From Paracoccaceae bacterium (GTDB taxonomy: Bacteria; Pseudomonadota; Alphaproteobacteria; Rhodobacterales; Rhodobacteraceae): a stretch of DNA of 64,000 nucleotides. The notes beneath the pieces are model-generated. The model made no database searches and had not been told where the DNA came from. It saw only the letters and a program-made list of their open reading frames with translations. The stretch is from positions 310,001 through 374,000 of the forward strand of contig WKFI01000011.1 in assembly GCA_014872875.1 (NCBI GenBank), written 5' to 3'. The position numbers were made by a program, and so were the translations under genes. Below are positions 52,818 to 61,788 of the stretch, piece by piece (position 1 is the first letter of the stretch; every line of letters starts with the position of its first letter).

Positions 52818-54041
52818 ATGAGTGCGAAAGACACCGCACAGAACGAACCCCTTCAGGCACGCGCGCCCCGCGCGATGCTGTACAGCCACGACACGTTCGG
52901 GCTGGGCCATCTGAGAAGATCAAGAGCGCTGGCCGCTGCCATAACGCATGCGGACCCGACGGCCTCGGCTCTGATCCTGACCGGATCACCTGTGGCCGGG
53001 CGGTTTGCCTTTCCGCAAAGGGTCGATCACGTGCGGCTTCCCGGCGTAATCAAACGGTCGGATGGCTCCTATATGTCTCGTACGCTGGGTACCAGCATCG
53101 ACGAAACAACCAGCCTGCGCGCTGCACTGATCAAGTCATCAGCCGAACAGTATGATCCCGACATCCTGATCGTGGACAAGGAACCTACCGGGTTCCGAGG
53201 CGAATTGATGCCGACGCTGGAATTGCTGAAGCAGCAAGGCCGCTGCAAGTTGATCCTCGGTCTCAGGGACGTGCTGGACGAACCGGAAATTCTGGCTGCG
53301 GAATGGGAGCGCAAGGACGCACTGCGCGCGACTGAAACCTACTATGACGAACTTTGGGTCTATGGTGACAAATCTGTCTATGACCCCACCAGCGGCTTGC
53401 CCTTCAGCCAATCGGTGCGGGACCGGATGCATTGGACTGGCTATCTTCGTCGCGATCTCGGAACTGTCGGCGAACCACCCGAACAGCCCTATATCCTGAT
53501 CACTCCAGGCGGCGGCGGTGATGGCGAAGCCATGGTCGATCTGCTGCTGCGTGCCTATGAACAGGATCCCGATCTGTCGCCACGGGCAGTTTTGGTTTAT
53601 GGCCCCTTCCTTTCTGGCGAAACCCGCAACGATTTCGAAGAGCGGGTTGAAAAGCTGAAAGGTCGTGTGACTGCAACCGGCTTTGAATCTCAGATCGAAA
53701 CGCTGTTTGCCGGCGCTTGTGGCGTGGTCTGCATGGGCGGCTACAACACGTTCTGCGAAGTTTTGTCCTTTGACCGCCCGGCCGTGATCGTACCGCGAAC
53801 GGTGCCTCGTCTCGAACAGTGGATCCGCGCAAGCCGGGCCGAACAGCTGGGCTTGGTCCGGATGCTGGACGAGCAGCGCGACGGCATGACACCACAGGCA
53901 ATGATCGAAGCGATCCGCGCTCTGCCCACACAGCCGCGCCCCTCGGCCGCTATGAACGTTGGGCTGCTGGACGGGCTCGACTATGTTACCCGGCGGGTTG
54001 AAACCCTGTTGAACAAAGCAGAACGGAAAGCTGCCGAATGA
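52818..54041 (+). CDS. Glycosyltransferase, GT28/MurG-like
   Basis: This 407-residue GT-B enzyme has the N-terminal motif YSHDTFGLGHLRRSRALAAA, where the GLGH loop fits the acceptor domain of MurG-like enzymes. The C-terminal nucleotide-sugar domain carries ITPGGGGDGEAM and CMGGYNTFCEVLSFDRPAVIVPR, the GT28 donor-binding signature. No membrane helix is predicted. It is the first of seven genes joined by 4-bp overlaps or direct abutment. Sugar donor and acceptor are unknown; a related enzyme lies in the same operon at 56939. Confidence 0.87.
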   Translation: MSAKDTAQNEPLQARAPRAMLYSHDTFGLGHLRRSRALAAAITHADPTASALILTGSPVAGRFAFPQRVDHVRLPGVIKRSDGSYMSRTLGTSIDETTSLRAALIKSSAEQYDPDILIVDKEPTGFRGELMPTLELLKQQGRCKLILGLRDVLDEPEILAAEWERKDALRATETYYDELWVYGDKSVYDPTSGLPFSQSVRDRMHWTGYLRRDLGTVGEPPEQPYILITPGGGGDGEAMVDLLLRAYEQDPDLSPRAVLVYGPFLSGETRNDFEERVEKLKGRVTATGFESQIETLFAGACGVVCMGGYNTFCEVLSFDRPAVIVPRTVPRLEQWIRASRAEQLGLVRMLDEQRDGMTPQAMIEAIRALPTQPRPSAAMNVGLLDGLDYVTRRVETLLNKAERKAAE

Positions 54042-55282
54042 CCCACAAAGCCGCCAAGCTTGCGGTGGTAGTCAAGGGCTGGCCGCGCCTATCCGAGACC
54101 TTCATCGCCCAAGAACTCGTGGCGTTGGAAGAAGCCGGGCATCACTTTGACATATGGTCCCTGCGCCATCCGACGGACAAGAAAAGCCACCCGCTGCATG
54201 ACAGGCTAAAGGCTCAGGTCAAATACCTGCCGGAATACCTGTATGAGGAACCGGACCGCGTTTGGGTTGCACGGGAGGCCGCCAAGTCTCTCCCCGGATA
54301 CGCCGAGGCCTATCGCATATGGCGCGCAGATCTGCGGCGCGACGTAACCCCCAACCGCATCCGTCGGTTCGGGCAGGCCTGCGTTCTGGCGTACGAGATG
54401 GGCGACGATATCGCCGGTCTGTATGCCCATTTTTTGCACACACCTTCTTCTGTCGCGCGATACGCGGCGATCATTCGCGGACTGCCATGGAGCTTTTCAG
54501 CCCATGCCAAGGACATCTGGACCTCCCCCGACTGGGAGATCCAGGAGAAACTGGCCGCAGATCCCCATGGCGCCCGTTTCGGGGCCACCTGCACGGCCTT
54601 TGGCGCCAAGCACCTACGCGACATGGCCCAGGATCCAAACCGGATCGACCTAGTCTATCACGGGTTGGATCTCAGCCGCTTCCCGTCTCCACCGCTGCGA
54701 AAATTGCGCCAACCCGGCGATCCGTTGAATTTGATGTCGGTTGGGCGGTTGGTCGAAAAGAAAGGCTTTGACCGCTTGATAGCCGCCCTGGCCCTGCTGC
54801 CCGACGATTTGGACTGGCATTGGACCCATATCGGCGGCGGCGGTTTGGGCGACCTGCTGGAAGGCATTGCCGAAGACCATGGCATCGGTCGCCGGATCAC
54901 CTGGCGCGGCGCCTGCAACCAGCCCGAAGTGATCGAGGAGATGCGCCGTGCGGACATCTTTGTTTTGCCGAGCCGGGTCGCAGCCGATGGGGATCGAGAC
55001 GGGCTTCCCAATGTATTGATGGAGGCGGCTTCGCAACTGTTGCCGATCCTGTCTACTCCGGTTTCGGCCATCCCCGAATTCATCGACACCGGCACCCACG
55101 GAATACTGTCAGATGACGCGCCCCGGACGTTGGCTGACGCAATTGCAAGCATGGCTGCTGATCCGGGTGCTTGCGCGCAGATGGCCAAAGCGGCCCTTAC
55201 ACGTCTGAAAACTGATTTCGGCATGGATCCGGGCATTGCTCGCCTGTCGGAGCGGCTGACCCAAATGTGTCCGGGGCCATGA
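54038..55282 (+). CDS. Glycosyltransferase family 4 protein
   Basis: This 414-residue GT-B enzyme has the N-terminal KGWPRLSETFIAQELVALEEAG motif common in exopolysaccharide glycosyltransferases and the C-terminal donor site with NLMSVGRLVEKKGFDRLIAALALL and the DIFVLPSRVAADGDRDGLPNVLMEAA block (E-x7-E type). It probably transfers a hexose from a nucleotide sugar in the cytoplasm. The start overlaps the preceding stop (ATGA), as does the next gene with this one. Confidence 0.9.
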   Translation: MTHKAAKLAVVVKGWPRLSETFIAQELVALEEAGHHFDIWSLRHPTDKKSHPLHDRLKAQVKYLPEYLYEEPDRVWVAREAAKSLPGYAEAYRIWRADLRRDVTPNRIRRFGQACVLAYEMGDDIAGLYAHFLHTPSSVARYAAIIRGLPWSFSAHAKDIWTSPDWEIQEKLAADPHGARFGATCTAFGAKHLRDMAQDPNRIDLVYHGLDLSRFPSPPLRKLRQPGDPLNLMSVGRLVEKKGFDRLIAALALLPDDLDWHWTHIGGGGLGDLLEGIAEDHGIGRRITWRGACNQPEVIEEMRRADIFVLPSRVAADGDRDGLPNVLMEAASQLLPILSTPVSAIPEFIDTGTHGILSDDAPRTLADAIASMAADPGACAQMAKAALTRLKTDFGMDPGIARLSERLTQMCPGP

Positions 55283-56355
55283 ACCGGATCGCGTTCTACG
55301 CACCGATGAAACCACCGACCCACCCGGTTCCGTCGGGCGATCGCCAGATGGCACGCAATCTGCTTGCGCTGTTGCGGCATGGCGACACGCGAGTGGATGT
55401 GGTGTCCGAGCTGCAAAGCCATGACAAAGCCGGAGACACCGACATTCAATCCGGACTTTTGACCCAGGCCAGGGCCGAGGTAGAGCGGCTGATCGCCACC
55501 CTGCCTCCGACCGATCTGTGGGTGACCTATCATAACTACTACAAAGCGCCCGACCTGATCGGCCCCACCATATGCCGCGTGCGTGATATCCCTTACGTGC
55601 AAATCGAAGCCTCCCGCGCCAAGTCGCGGCTGACGGGCAAATGGGCCGGTTTTGCCCAGGCCGCCCATGACGCCTGCGATGCGGCGGATGTCATTTTCCA
55701 CCTGACCAGTCAGGATCACATTGCCCTGAACCGTGACAAGCCAGCAGGGCAAATGCTGGTACATCTCGCTCCTTTCCTGTTGCGCGAAGACCTGCCCCCG
55801 GCTTCCCCATTGAACGGCCCGATCCTGAGCGCGGGCATGATGCGCGCGGGCGACAAACTGGACTCTTACCGCCTGATCGCCCAAACCCTGCCGCATCTGC
55901 GGGACGACTGGCAGTTGCAGATTGCAGGAGACGGGCCGGTACGGGATCAGATCGAACAAATGATGGCGCCCTTCGGCCCCCGCGTCCGGTTTCTGGGAGA
56001 GCTGTCGCGGGACCAGATGCAGGCCGCCTATGAACAGGCAGGCGTCTTCTTCTGGCCCGGCGTCAACGAAGCATATGGCATGGTTTACCTGGAAGCGCAG
56101 GCGGCCGGTCTTCCCGTCGTGGCCCAAAATCGCCCGGGCGTGTCAGATGTCGTTATGCCAGGCCCCATCTATCCTTTCCCTGAAGACGGACCCGGTGCCA
56201 TGGCACAGCAACTGAACATACTGCTGTCGGATCCTGACCTGCGCAAGCAGCGAGGTACCGGGGCTCGGCGACATATTCGTGACAACCACCTGGCCCCCGC
56301 CGCAAGACAACGGCTGTGGGATACTCTTACCCCCCTGATGGAGGGCAGAACATGA
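55279..56355 (+). CDS. Glycosyltransferase family 4 protein
   Basis: This 358-residue glycosyltransferase has YAPMKPPTHPVPSGDRQMARNLLALL at the N-terminus, a typical GT4 acceptor-domain opening, and the donor site GVFFWPGVNEAYGMVYLEAQAAGLPVVAQN near the C-terminus, with the retained E-x7-E. The motif AGDGPVRDQIEQMM also fits GT4. ATG 55279 overlaps the previous stop by 4 bp; a slightly earlier in-frame start is less likely. Membership of the same operon suggests it extends the same glycan as the other three transferases. Confidence 0.9.
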   Translation: MNRIAFYAPMKPPTHPVPSGDRQMARNLLALLRHGDTRVDVVSELQSHDKAGDTDIQSGLLTQARAEVERLIATLPPTDLWVTYHNYYKAPDLIGPTICRVRDIPYVQIEASRAKSRLTGKWAGFAQAAHDACDAADVIFHLTSQDHIALNRDKPAGQMLVHLAPFLLREDLPPASPLNGPILSAGMMRAGDKLDSYRLIAQTLPHLRDDWQLQIAGDGPVRDQIEQMMAPFGPRVRFLGELSRDQMQAAYEQAGVFFWPGVNEAYGMVYLEAQAAGLPVVAQNRPGVSDVVMPGPIYPFPEDGPGAMAQQLNILLSDPDLRKQRGTGARRHIRDNHLAPAARQRLWDTLTPLMEGRT

Positions 56356-56942
56356 CACGACTGGCTCTTATTCGCCACGGACACACGTCTTGGAACCGCG
56401 CCGGACGTATACAAGGACGAAGTGACATCCCGCTGGACGATCAGGCCCGCGTCGAACTGGCCGCCCAGCGCCTGCCTGCCCCTTGGAGCGATGCGGTGCT
56501 CTGGTCCTCGCCCATGATCCGCGCGGTGGACACCGCCCGGTTGATCTCGGATCGCGACCCAAAGACCGACCCGGCATTGACCGAGATGAACTGGGGCGAT
56601 TTCGAAGGCGGCCACGGAAAGGATCTGATCGCCGACCCAAACAGCGGCTATCGCCACATCGAGGATTGGGGCTGGGATTTCCGCCCTCCCAACGGGGAAA
56701 GCCCGCTGGAGATCTGGCAACGGCTAAAGCCGTGGATCGCGGGTCTGACCGGTGACAACGTGGCCGTATGCCATATCGGGATCATGCGGGTGATCCTGGC
56801 CCGCGCGCATGGTTGGGATTTTGACGGTCCCGCCCCGTTCAAGGTGAAACGCAATCGTCTGTTCATTGTGGATATCGCCCCCGATGGGATGATCGCAGAT
56901 CCCGATCCCGTGCGGTTGGACAAAAGGGACACGCCTGCATGA
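56352..56942 (+). CDS. Histidine phosphatase family protein
   Basis: This 196-residue enzyme belongs to the phosphoglycerate-mutase-like histidine phosphatases. The phospho-histidine motif LIRHGHTSWN is at residues 6-15 (H9). EMNWGDFEGG gives the conserved acid, and VAVCHIGIMRVI gives the second histidine. The substrate may be a sugar phosphate made in the operon, for example a phosphorylated glycan intermediate; this is inferred from context. It is joined by ATGA overlaps on both sides to glycosyltransferase genes. Confidence 0.9.
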   Translation: MTRLALIRHGHTSWNRAGRIQGRSDIPLDDQARVELAAQRLPAPWSDAVLWSSPMIRAVDTARLISDRDPKTDPALTEMNWGDFEGGHGKDLIADPNSGYRHIEDWGWDFRPPNGESPLEIWQRLKPWIAGLTGDNVAVCHIGIMRVILARAHGWDFDGPAPFKVKRNRLFIVDIAPDGMIADPDPVRLDKRDTPA

Positions 56943-58075
56943 GAGGTCTCATCGTCGTCACCCATCTTCTGGGAACCGGCCATCTGAGCCGAGCACTAAC
57001 GCTCGCACGCGCTTTCACACAGGCGGGTGATACGGTTCAGGTACTCTCCGGCGGGTTCCCCGCCCCGCAATTGCGGGCAGAAGGGGTCGACTTGCGGCAA
57101 TTGCCAGCTTTGCGGTCGGACGGCGTGAATTTCACCCGCCTTCTGACCCCAGAAGGGGGTCCTGCAGATGAAGACTATCTGGCCCGTCGAACAGATGCCC
57201 TGCTGGCCCACGCCAAATCGTTCAATCCCGACATTCTGATCACCGAATTGTTTCCATTTGGTCGCCGGATTTTGACCGCCGAGTTCGAAGCAGTACTGGG
57301 TTGGGCCCAATCATCATCGGCTCGCCCGTTAATCCTAAGCTCGATCCGGGACATTCTGGCCCCCCCATCCAAACCCGAAAAAGCTGCCAAGGCAGATCAA
57401 GTGATCGACCGCTACTACGACGGCGTGCTGGTGCATTCGGATCCGCAAGTCATGTTGCTGGCAAACAGCTGGCCTGTTTCGGACAGATTGCAACCCAAAC
57501 TGCACTACACCGGATATGTTGCGCCGGCGGCGCCAGCCCCACATCCCGATCGCGCCGGAGAAGGCGAGATCCTGGTCAGCGCAGGCGGCGGCAGCGTCGG
57601 CGACAGCCTCTATGCCTGCGCCGCAGAGGCCGCGCACCTGATGTCGAACCGGCGCTGGCGACTGTTGATTGGGGGGACAGATGCTGAAAGCCGGATCACC
57701 CAACTAAAGACCACCGGAACGCCCGCCATTCTGGAACCGGCCCGCCCCGATTTCCGGCAGATGCTGCGGCACGCCGCTGCCTCGGTCAGTATGTGTGGCT
57801 ACAACACCGCCATGGACTTGCTGCAAACCGGCATCCCCTCGGTCATCCTCCCCTTCGATGCCGGGGACGAGGTCGAGCAAACCCTTCGCGCCGACGCCCT
57901 GAAGCACCTCCCAGGCTTTGACGTCATCCGGCAAGGAGATCTGACACCGGAACGGCTTTGTGCCGCGGTGCAACAGGTCATGGCCGCCCCGAACCGACCC
58001 ACGGACGGGTTCGGGTTTGATGGCGCAGCACAGGCGGTTGAGATCGCCCACCAGCTGCGAAAGGACGCGTCATGA
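56939..58075 (+). CDS. Glycosyltransferase, GT28/MurG-like
   Basis: This 378-residue GT-B protein has VTHLLGTGHLSRALTLARAF at the N-terminus and SAGGGSVGDSLY plus SMCGYNTAMDLLQTGIPSVILPF at the C-terminus. The CGYNT donor motif and GTGH acceptor loop match the first gene of the operon (52818), so they are distant paralogues within one pathway. Overlaps by 4 bp link it to the phosphatase and deacetylase genes. The donor sugar is unknown. Confidence 0.87.
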   Translation: MRGLIVVTHLLGTGHLSRALTLARAFTQAGDTVQVLSGGFPAPQLRAEGVDLRQLPALRSDGVNFTRLLTPEGGPADEDYLARRTDALLAHAKSFNPDILITELFPFGRRILTAEFEAVLGWAQSSSARPLILSSIRDILAPPSKPEKAAKADQVIDRYYDGVLVHSDPQVMLLANSWPVSDRLQPKLHYTGYVAPAAPAPHPDRAGEGEILVSAGGGSVGDSLYACAAEAAHLMSNRRWRLLIGGTDAESRITQLKTTGTPAILEPARPDFRQMLRHAAASVSMCGYNTAMDLLQTGIPSVILPFDAGDEVEQTLRADALKHLPGFDVIRQGDLTPERLCAAVQQVMAAPNRPTDGFGFDGAAQAVEIAHQLRKDAS

Positions 58076-58827
58076 CCCCTAGCTGGCAGGCACTGGATTC
58101 GGAACTGACCCGCTGGAACGACACAGGGCTGACCCTTCCGCTTTGGTGGCGTGATGACGACGCGATCCAGCCGACCGCGGCGCTGGAGCGCCTGATCGCC
58201 TTGTCAGACACCGTCGCCCTGCCCGTGCATCTGGCCGTGATCCCCCGCGACGTGACACAGGCCTTGGCCGACCATGTCAAGACCACCAGCGCCCGGGTGC
58301 TGGTCCACGGCTGGGCTCACACGAACCACGCCCCCCAAGGCGAAAAGAAGGCCGAGTTCGGCGCACACAGGCCCATCTCCGCCATGCGGAGTGAGATTAA
58401 GCAAAGCCTGCCCCGCCTGCGCGGGCTATTCGGGTCCAAGCTGGATCCCGTCTTTGTTCCGCCCTGGAACCGAATTACGGTGGATCTGGCGCCCGTACTG
58501 ACCGAAATCGGATTCACCGCGCTCTCGACATTCAAACCGCGAAAAGCCACCTTTGCCGCTTCGGGGCTGGCGCAGATCAACACCCATCTGGATCCGATCC
58601 ACTGGAAGGGTGACCGGTCTCTGGTCCCGGCCCAGGATCTGATCGACCAAGTGGAACAACAGCTGCGCGATCGCCGCGAAGGGCGTGCGGACAATACAGA
58701 ACCCTATGGCATCCTGACCCATCATCTGGTTCACGATGCGGCAATATGGGAATTTACCCAGACCCTGATCGAGCGCCTGATGACCGGACCCGGACAGGCC
58801 TGGACCTTCACAGCAAAGGACAATTGA
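58072..58827 (+). CDS. Polysaccharide deacetylase-like protein (CE4-like fold)
   Basis: This 251-residue protein has the metal-site pattern of CE4 deacetylases: RDDDAIQP (D28-D30) and a HxxxH pair in VHGWAHTNH (H79, H83). FVPPWNRI fits the catalytic-barrel strand with a conserved Arg/Pro context. No signal peptide is visible, so unlike most CE4 enzymes it should act in the cytoplasm on a lipid-linked or soluble glycan precursor. It abuts the methyltransferase gene (TGA then ATG). Deacetylation of an N-acetyl sugar in the glycan made by this operon is the likeliest role. Confidence 0.84.
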   Translation: MTPSWQALDSELTRWNDTGLTLPLWWRDDDAIQPTAALERLIALSDTVALPVHLAVIPRDVTQALADHVKTTSARVLVHGWAHTNHAPQGEKKAEFGAHRPISAMRSEIKQSLPRLRGLFGSKLDPVFVPPWNRITVDLAPVLTEIGFTALSTFKPRKATFAASGLAQINTHLDPIHWKGDRSLVPAQDLIDQVEQQLRDRREGRADNTEPYGILTHHLVHDAAIWEFTQTLIERLMTGPGQAWTFTAKDN

Positions 58828-59304
58828 ATGAGCCGACTGGACAGCATGTTGCGCCGCTTCACGGCACAGAGGGATGGGCTGAACTGGGCCGCTGCCGAAA
58901 TCGCCGGGGCCACGGGCGACGTTCTGGACATGGGGCTGGGCAATGGCCGGACATATGACCACCTGCGTGAAATCCTGCCGGACCGTCGGATCTGGGTGAT
59001 CGACCGGGTACTGCAATGCCACCCGTCCTGCACTCCACCCGAAAAAGACTTCTTGCAGGGCGAAGCCGAACCAATGCTGGAAAAACTGGCGGGCTCGGGC
59101 CACAAGATCGCTCTGTCACATTACGATTTCGGTTTCGGCATCAAGGAAAAGGACGTGGCCGAGGCCGCCAAACTGTCGCCGCTGATCGCCAAGGTCATGA
59201 CACCCGGAGGGTTGATCGTGTCAGGTCAACCTCTTGTCGGCTTTGACGAACTTGCCGGCCCCGAGGGCATCCCCCCAGGGCGCTATCTGTTTTATCGGGC
59301 CTGA
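58828..59304 (+). CDS. Small class I SAM-dependent methyltransferase
   Basis: This 158-residue protein has the SAM motif DMGLGNGRTYDHLRE (about residues 34-48), then IWVIDRV as the acidic strand. It is paralogous to the gene at 42089, sharing GLGNGRTY, HPSCTPPE, KLSPLI and GGLIVS. It is the last gene of the glycosyltransferase operon, starting at the base after the deacetylase stop. It may methylate the glycan or a small intermediate. The stop is 70 bp from the convergent phnM stop. Confidence 0.83.
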   Translation: MSRLDSMLRRFTAQRDGLNWAAAEIAGATGDVLDMGLGNGRTYDHLREILPDRRIWVIDRVLQCHPSCTPPEKDFLQGEAEPMLEKLAGSGHKIALSHYDFGFGIKEKDVAEAAKLSPLIAKVMTPGGLIVSGQPLVGFDELAGPEGIPPGRYLFYRA

Positions 59305-59344
59305 CACTGCGCTCTCCACGCCAAGAAAATTCGTGAGTTTCCTT

Positions 59345-59366
59345 TGGCGCTCGGGTGGCGCTCGGG
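59345..59366. repeat. Tandem 11-bp direct repeat
   Basis: TGGCGCTCGGG occurs twice in direct succession (59345-59355 and 59356-59366) between the convergent methyltransferase and phnM stops. It is probably a small local duplication without coding effect. Confidence 0.7.
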
Positions 59367-59373
59367 GCCTGAT

Positions 59374-60516
59374 TTACGCGATATGTTCGCCGCGCGACCA
59401 AACGGCTGTCAGGGCCGGAACGCCTGCGCGCATGCGGAAACGGATCAGGTCGGCACGGCAGCCGATCTGGATCCGGCCCCGATCCGCCAACCCCACTGCA
59501 TCGGCGGGCGTGCTGGTGACAGTGGACAAGCCGCGCGCCATATCACCCCACAGATCGCCCAACTGAACCGCCGCCACCAGCAAAGCCGCCGGGACATAGT
59601 CCGAAGACAGAATGTCCAAAAGCTCCAGCTCGGCCAGCTCCCGTGCGGCCACATTTCCAGAATGGGACCCGCCCCGGATCAGGTTCGGCGCGCCCATCAT
59701 CACCTTGATGCCTTGCGCATGGCAGGCCCGCGCCGCTTCAACTGTCGTGGGAAACTCCGCCAGCCGGATGCCATGATCGGCCGAAACCTTCACCTGATCC
59801 GCCGTGGTGTCGTCGTGGCTGGCCAGCACCGCTCCAAACCGCCGCGCTGCTTTGACCGTTTCGGCCTCGTGTTCATCGCCGTGGCGGTCCCGCAGCCCCT
59901 TCAGCTGGGCCACATGCTGCAAGAATGTGTCATCATCCAAGGCGTACTTGCCCTTCATATAGGCTTCGAGCTTGGAGATATCACGAAACTGACGCTGACC
60001 GGGCGTGTGATCCATAAGCGAGACCAATCCCACACGATCCTCCGAGGTAAACTCGTCCAGTTCCTCGATCAGTGTTTCAGAGCAGACCTCGGCTCGCAGG
60101 TGCAGAAAATGGCTGATTTTCAGAGCGTCCTGTTCGCGCAGATCCCAAAGCTCGCGCGACAGGCTTCGGGCGTATTTCTTGTATCGCCCGGCGCCGCTGG
60201 GCACTGATCCAACCCGCATTGCATCGAATACGGTGGTGATTCCGGTGCCCGCCAGTTCCGCATCATGGGCGACGATGGCAGCGTTGTGAGGCCAGTCCAC
60301 GCCTGGGCGCGGCTGGATGTGGCGTTCCAGATTGTCGGTGTGCAGTTCCACCAGACCGGGGCTCAGATAATCGCCCTGACAATCCACCGCGCCGACGGGG
60401 ACGCTGGTGCCACCGGCAATATCTTCAATTACTCCGTCCCGCAGCTTGACACTTCCAATTCGGGTTTCACCCGGTAAAACGAGCGTGGCATTGGCAAGGA
60501 TCACTTCTTCTGTCAT
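59374..60516 (-). CDS. phnM: Ribose 1-methylphosphonate 5-triphosphate diphosphatase, PhnM
   Basis: This 380-residue amidohydrolase-fold enzyme removes pyrophosphate from alpha-D-ribose 1-methylphosphonate 5-triphosphate in the C-P lyase route. Family marks are ELHTDNLERHIQPRPGVDWPHNAAIVAHD with the metal-site histidines, SLMDHTPGQRQF, VLASHDDTT and MGAPNLIRGGSHSGN. Its start lies 52 bp from the divergent DUF1045 gene, so it has its own promoter and is not simply the end of the phnJKLN transcript. Confidence 0.94.
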   Translation of the reverse strand: MTEEVILANATLVLPGETRIGSVKLRDGVIEDIAGGTSVPVGAVDCQGDYLSPGLVELHTDNLERHIQPRPGVDWPHNAAIVAHDAELAGTGITTVFDAMRVGSVPSGAGRYKKYARSLSRELWDLREQDALKISHFLHLRAEVCSETLIEELDEFTSEDRVGLVSLMDHTPGQRQFRDISKLEAYMKGKYALDDDTFLQHVAQLKGLRDRHGDEHEAETVKAARRFGAVLASHDDTTADQVKVSADHGIRLAEFPTTVEAARACHAQGIKVMMGAPNLIRGGSHSGNVAARELAELELLDILSSDYVPAALLVAAVQLGDLWGDMARGLSTVTSTPADAVGLADRGRIQIGCRADLIRFRMRAGVPALTAVWSRGEHIA

Positions 60517-60568
60517 CTGATCTTCACATCTTTCAAGCTATGGAACGGGCCACGTTTAGGAGGCCAAT

Positions 60569-61252
60569 GTGACATTCACGCGATACGCGATCTATTTTGC
60601 GCCCCCCGCCAACGCGGCGTGGGTCCGATTTGCAACCAGCTGGCTGGGTTGGGACATGGAAACGGGTCAGCGCGTGCCGCATCCCGATGTACAAGAGCTG
60701 GATGTCGCCGCAATCACTCAGGTGCCACGCAAATACGGGCTTCACGCGACGATGAAACCGCCGATGCGGCTTGCTGACGGCTCTGGCTTGTCCGAACTGC
60801 AAGCGGCTTGTGCCGAATTGTCCGCGACCCAGAGAGCGGTTCATCTTGACGGGTTGCACCTGGCCCGGTTGGGCCGGTTTCTGGCCTTGCGACCTTTGGG
60901 CGACGTCGAAGCGTTGAACGCGCTTGCAGCGGCTTGGGTGACCGGGTTGGATCGCTTTCGCGCGCCAGCTTCTCAGGCGGAACTGGACAAACGCCGCGCT
61001 GCAGGGTTGAACCACGCTCAGGAGGCGCATCTGCTGCAATGGGGTTATCCCTATGTTCTTGACCAGTTCCGCTTTCACATCACGCTGACCGGCAAGTTGC
61101 CAAAACCGCAACTGCCCACGGTTGAAACCGCATTGACCGACACTCTGGTCCCGCTTCTGCCAACGCCCTTTTCCATCACCGATCTGGCGCTGGCTGGCGA
61201 AGACACTGAGGGGCGGTTTCACCTGATCCATCGTTACGCGCTCACCGGGTGA
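60569..61252 (+). CDS. DUF1045 phosphonate-operon protein (2H phosphoesterase-like)
   Basis: This 227-residue protein belongs to DUF1045, a family found beside C-P lyase genes and of unproved function. Two HxT motifs are visible, H59-A-T61 (YGLHATMKPP) and H170-I-T172 (FRFHITLTG), the hallmark of 2H phosphoesterases that open cyclic phosphates. It could therefore hydrolyse 5-phosphoribosyl 1,2-cyclic phosphate, the job done by PhnP in E. coli; this is inference. The start is GTG 60569 with a perfect AGGAGG 5 bp upstream; the nearby ATG is out of frame. It lies on the strand opposite to phnM and phnN and overlaps the phnN 3' end by 19 bp. Confidence 0.88.
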   Translation: MTFTRYAIYFAPPANAAWVRFATSWLGWDMETGQRVPHPDVQELDVAAITQVPRKYGLHATMKPPMRLADGSGLSELQAACAELSATQRAVHLDGLHLARLGRFLALRPLGDVEALNALAAAWVTGLDRFRAPASQAELDKRRAAGLNHAQEAHLLQWGYPYVLDQFRFHITLTGKLPKPQLPTVETALTDTLVPLLPTPFSITDLALAGEDTEGRFHLIHRYALTG

Positions 61253-61788
61253 AGCGCGGCCAGCGCGGTTTCGACTGCATCGGTAAGCGGCCCGCTGTTG
61301 TCGATCCGTACGACCCGGTGCAGCCCTTCGGGCAATGCTTTTCCAGCCTGCGACAGCCGCCGCGCCTGAGTAGCGGCGTCTTCGCGCCCGCGTGCAGCCA
61401 GTCTTGCAGCCAGAACCTCGGGCGTGGCCGTCACCGACAAGACGACAAAATCACCAAACAGCTCCTGCGCCTGCAACAGGACCGACCGGGAGAAGTTGAC
61501 CAACACCCCGCTGCTGCCTTCGCGTAGCTCTTCGATCCGCGCGGGGATACCATAACTCAGACCATGCGCCTGCCAATGCAAGGCAAAGGCCCCCTGTTCC
61601 ACCATGCCCGCAAACCGGGCTTCGGTCACAGGCACATAGTCTTCGCCCCCGGCTTCTGGATCGCGGGTGATTACGCGCTGCATGAGGCACAGGGACGGAT
61701 CGGCCTCTGCCAAGGCCCGCATCAGGCTGTCCTTGCCAACGCCGGACGGCCCGACAACGGCAATCACCGGTGCCTTGACCGCGCCCAT
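61234..61788 (-). CDS. phnN: Ribose 1,5-bisphosphate phosphokinase, PhnN
   Basis: This 184-residue P-loop kinase phosphorylates ribose 1,5-bisphosphate to PRPP, closing the C-P lyase route. Walker A is VVGPSGVGKDSL at the N-terminus; the guanylate-kinase-like features TRDPEAGGEDYVPV and FALHWQAHGLSYGIP follow. ATG 61788 forms a TGATG junction with phnL; the earlier GTG at 61791 is also possible. Its 3' end overlaps the convergent DUF1045 gene by 19 bp. Confidence 0.92.
   Translation of the reverse strand: MGAVKAPVIAVVGPSGVGKDSLMRALAEADPSLCLMQRVITRDPEAGGEDYVPVTEARFAGMVEQGAFALHWQAHGLSYGIPARIEELREGSSGVLVNFSRSVLLQAQELFGDFVVLSVTATPEVLAARLAARGREDAATQARRLSQAGKALPEGLHRVVRIDNSGPLTDAVETALAALHPVSA

Noticed and set aside
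54658-56127. A 489-codon minus-strand open frame over the glycosyltransferase genes
   Set aside because: It covers two overlapping, well-supported genes on the other strand and shows no domain.
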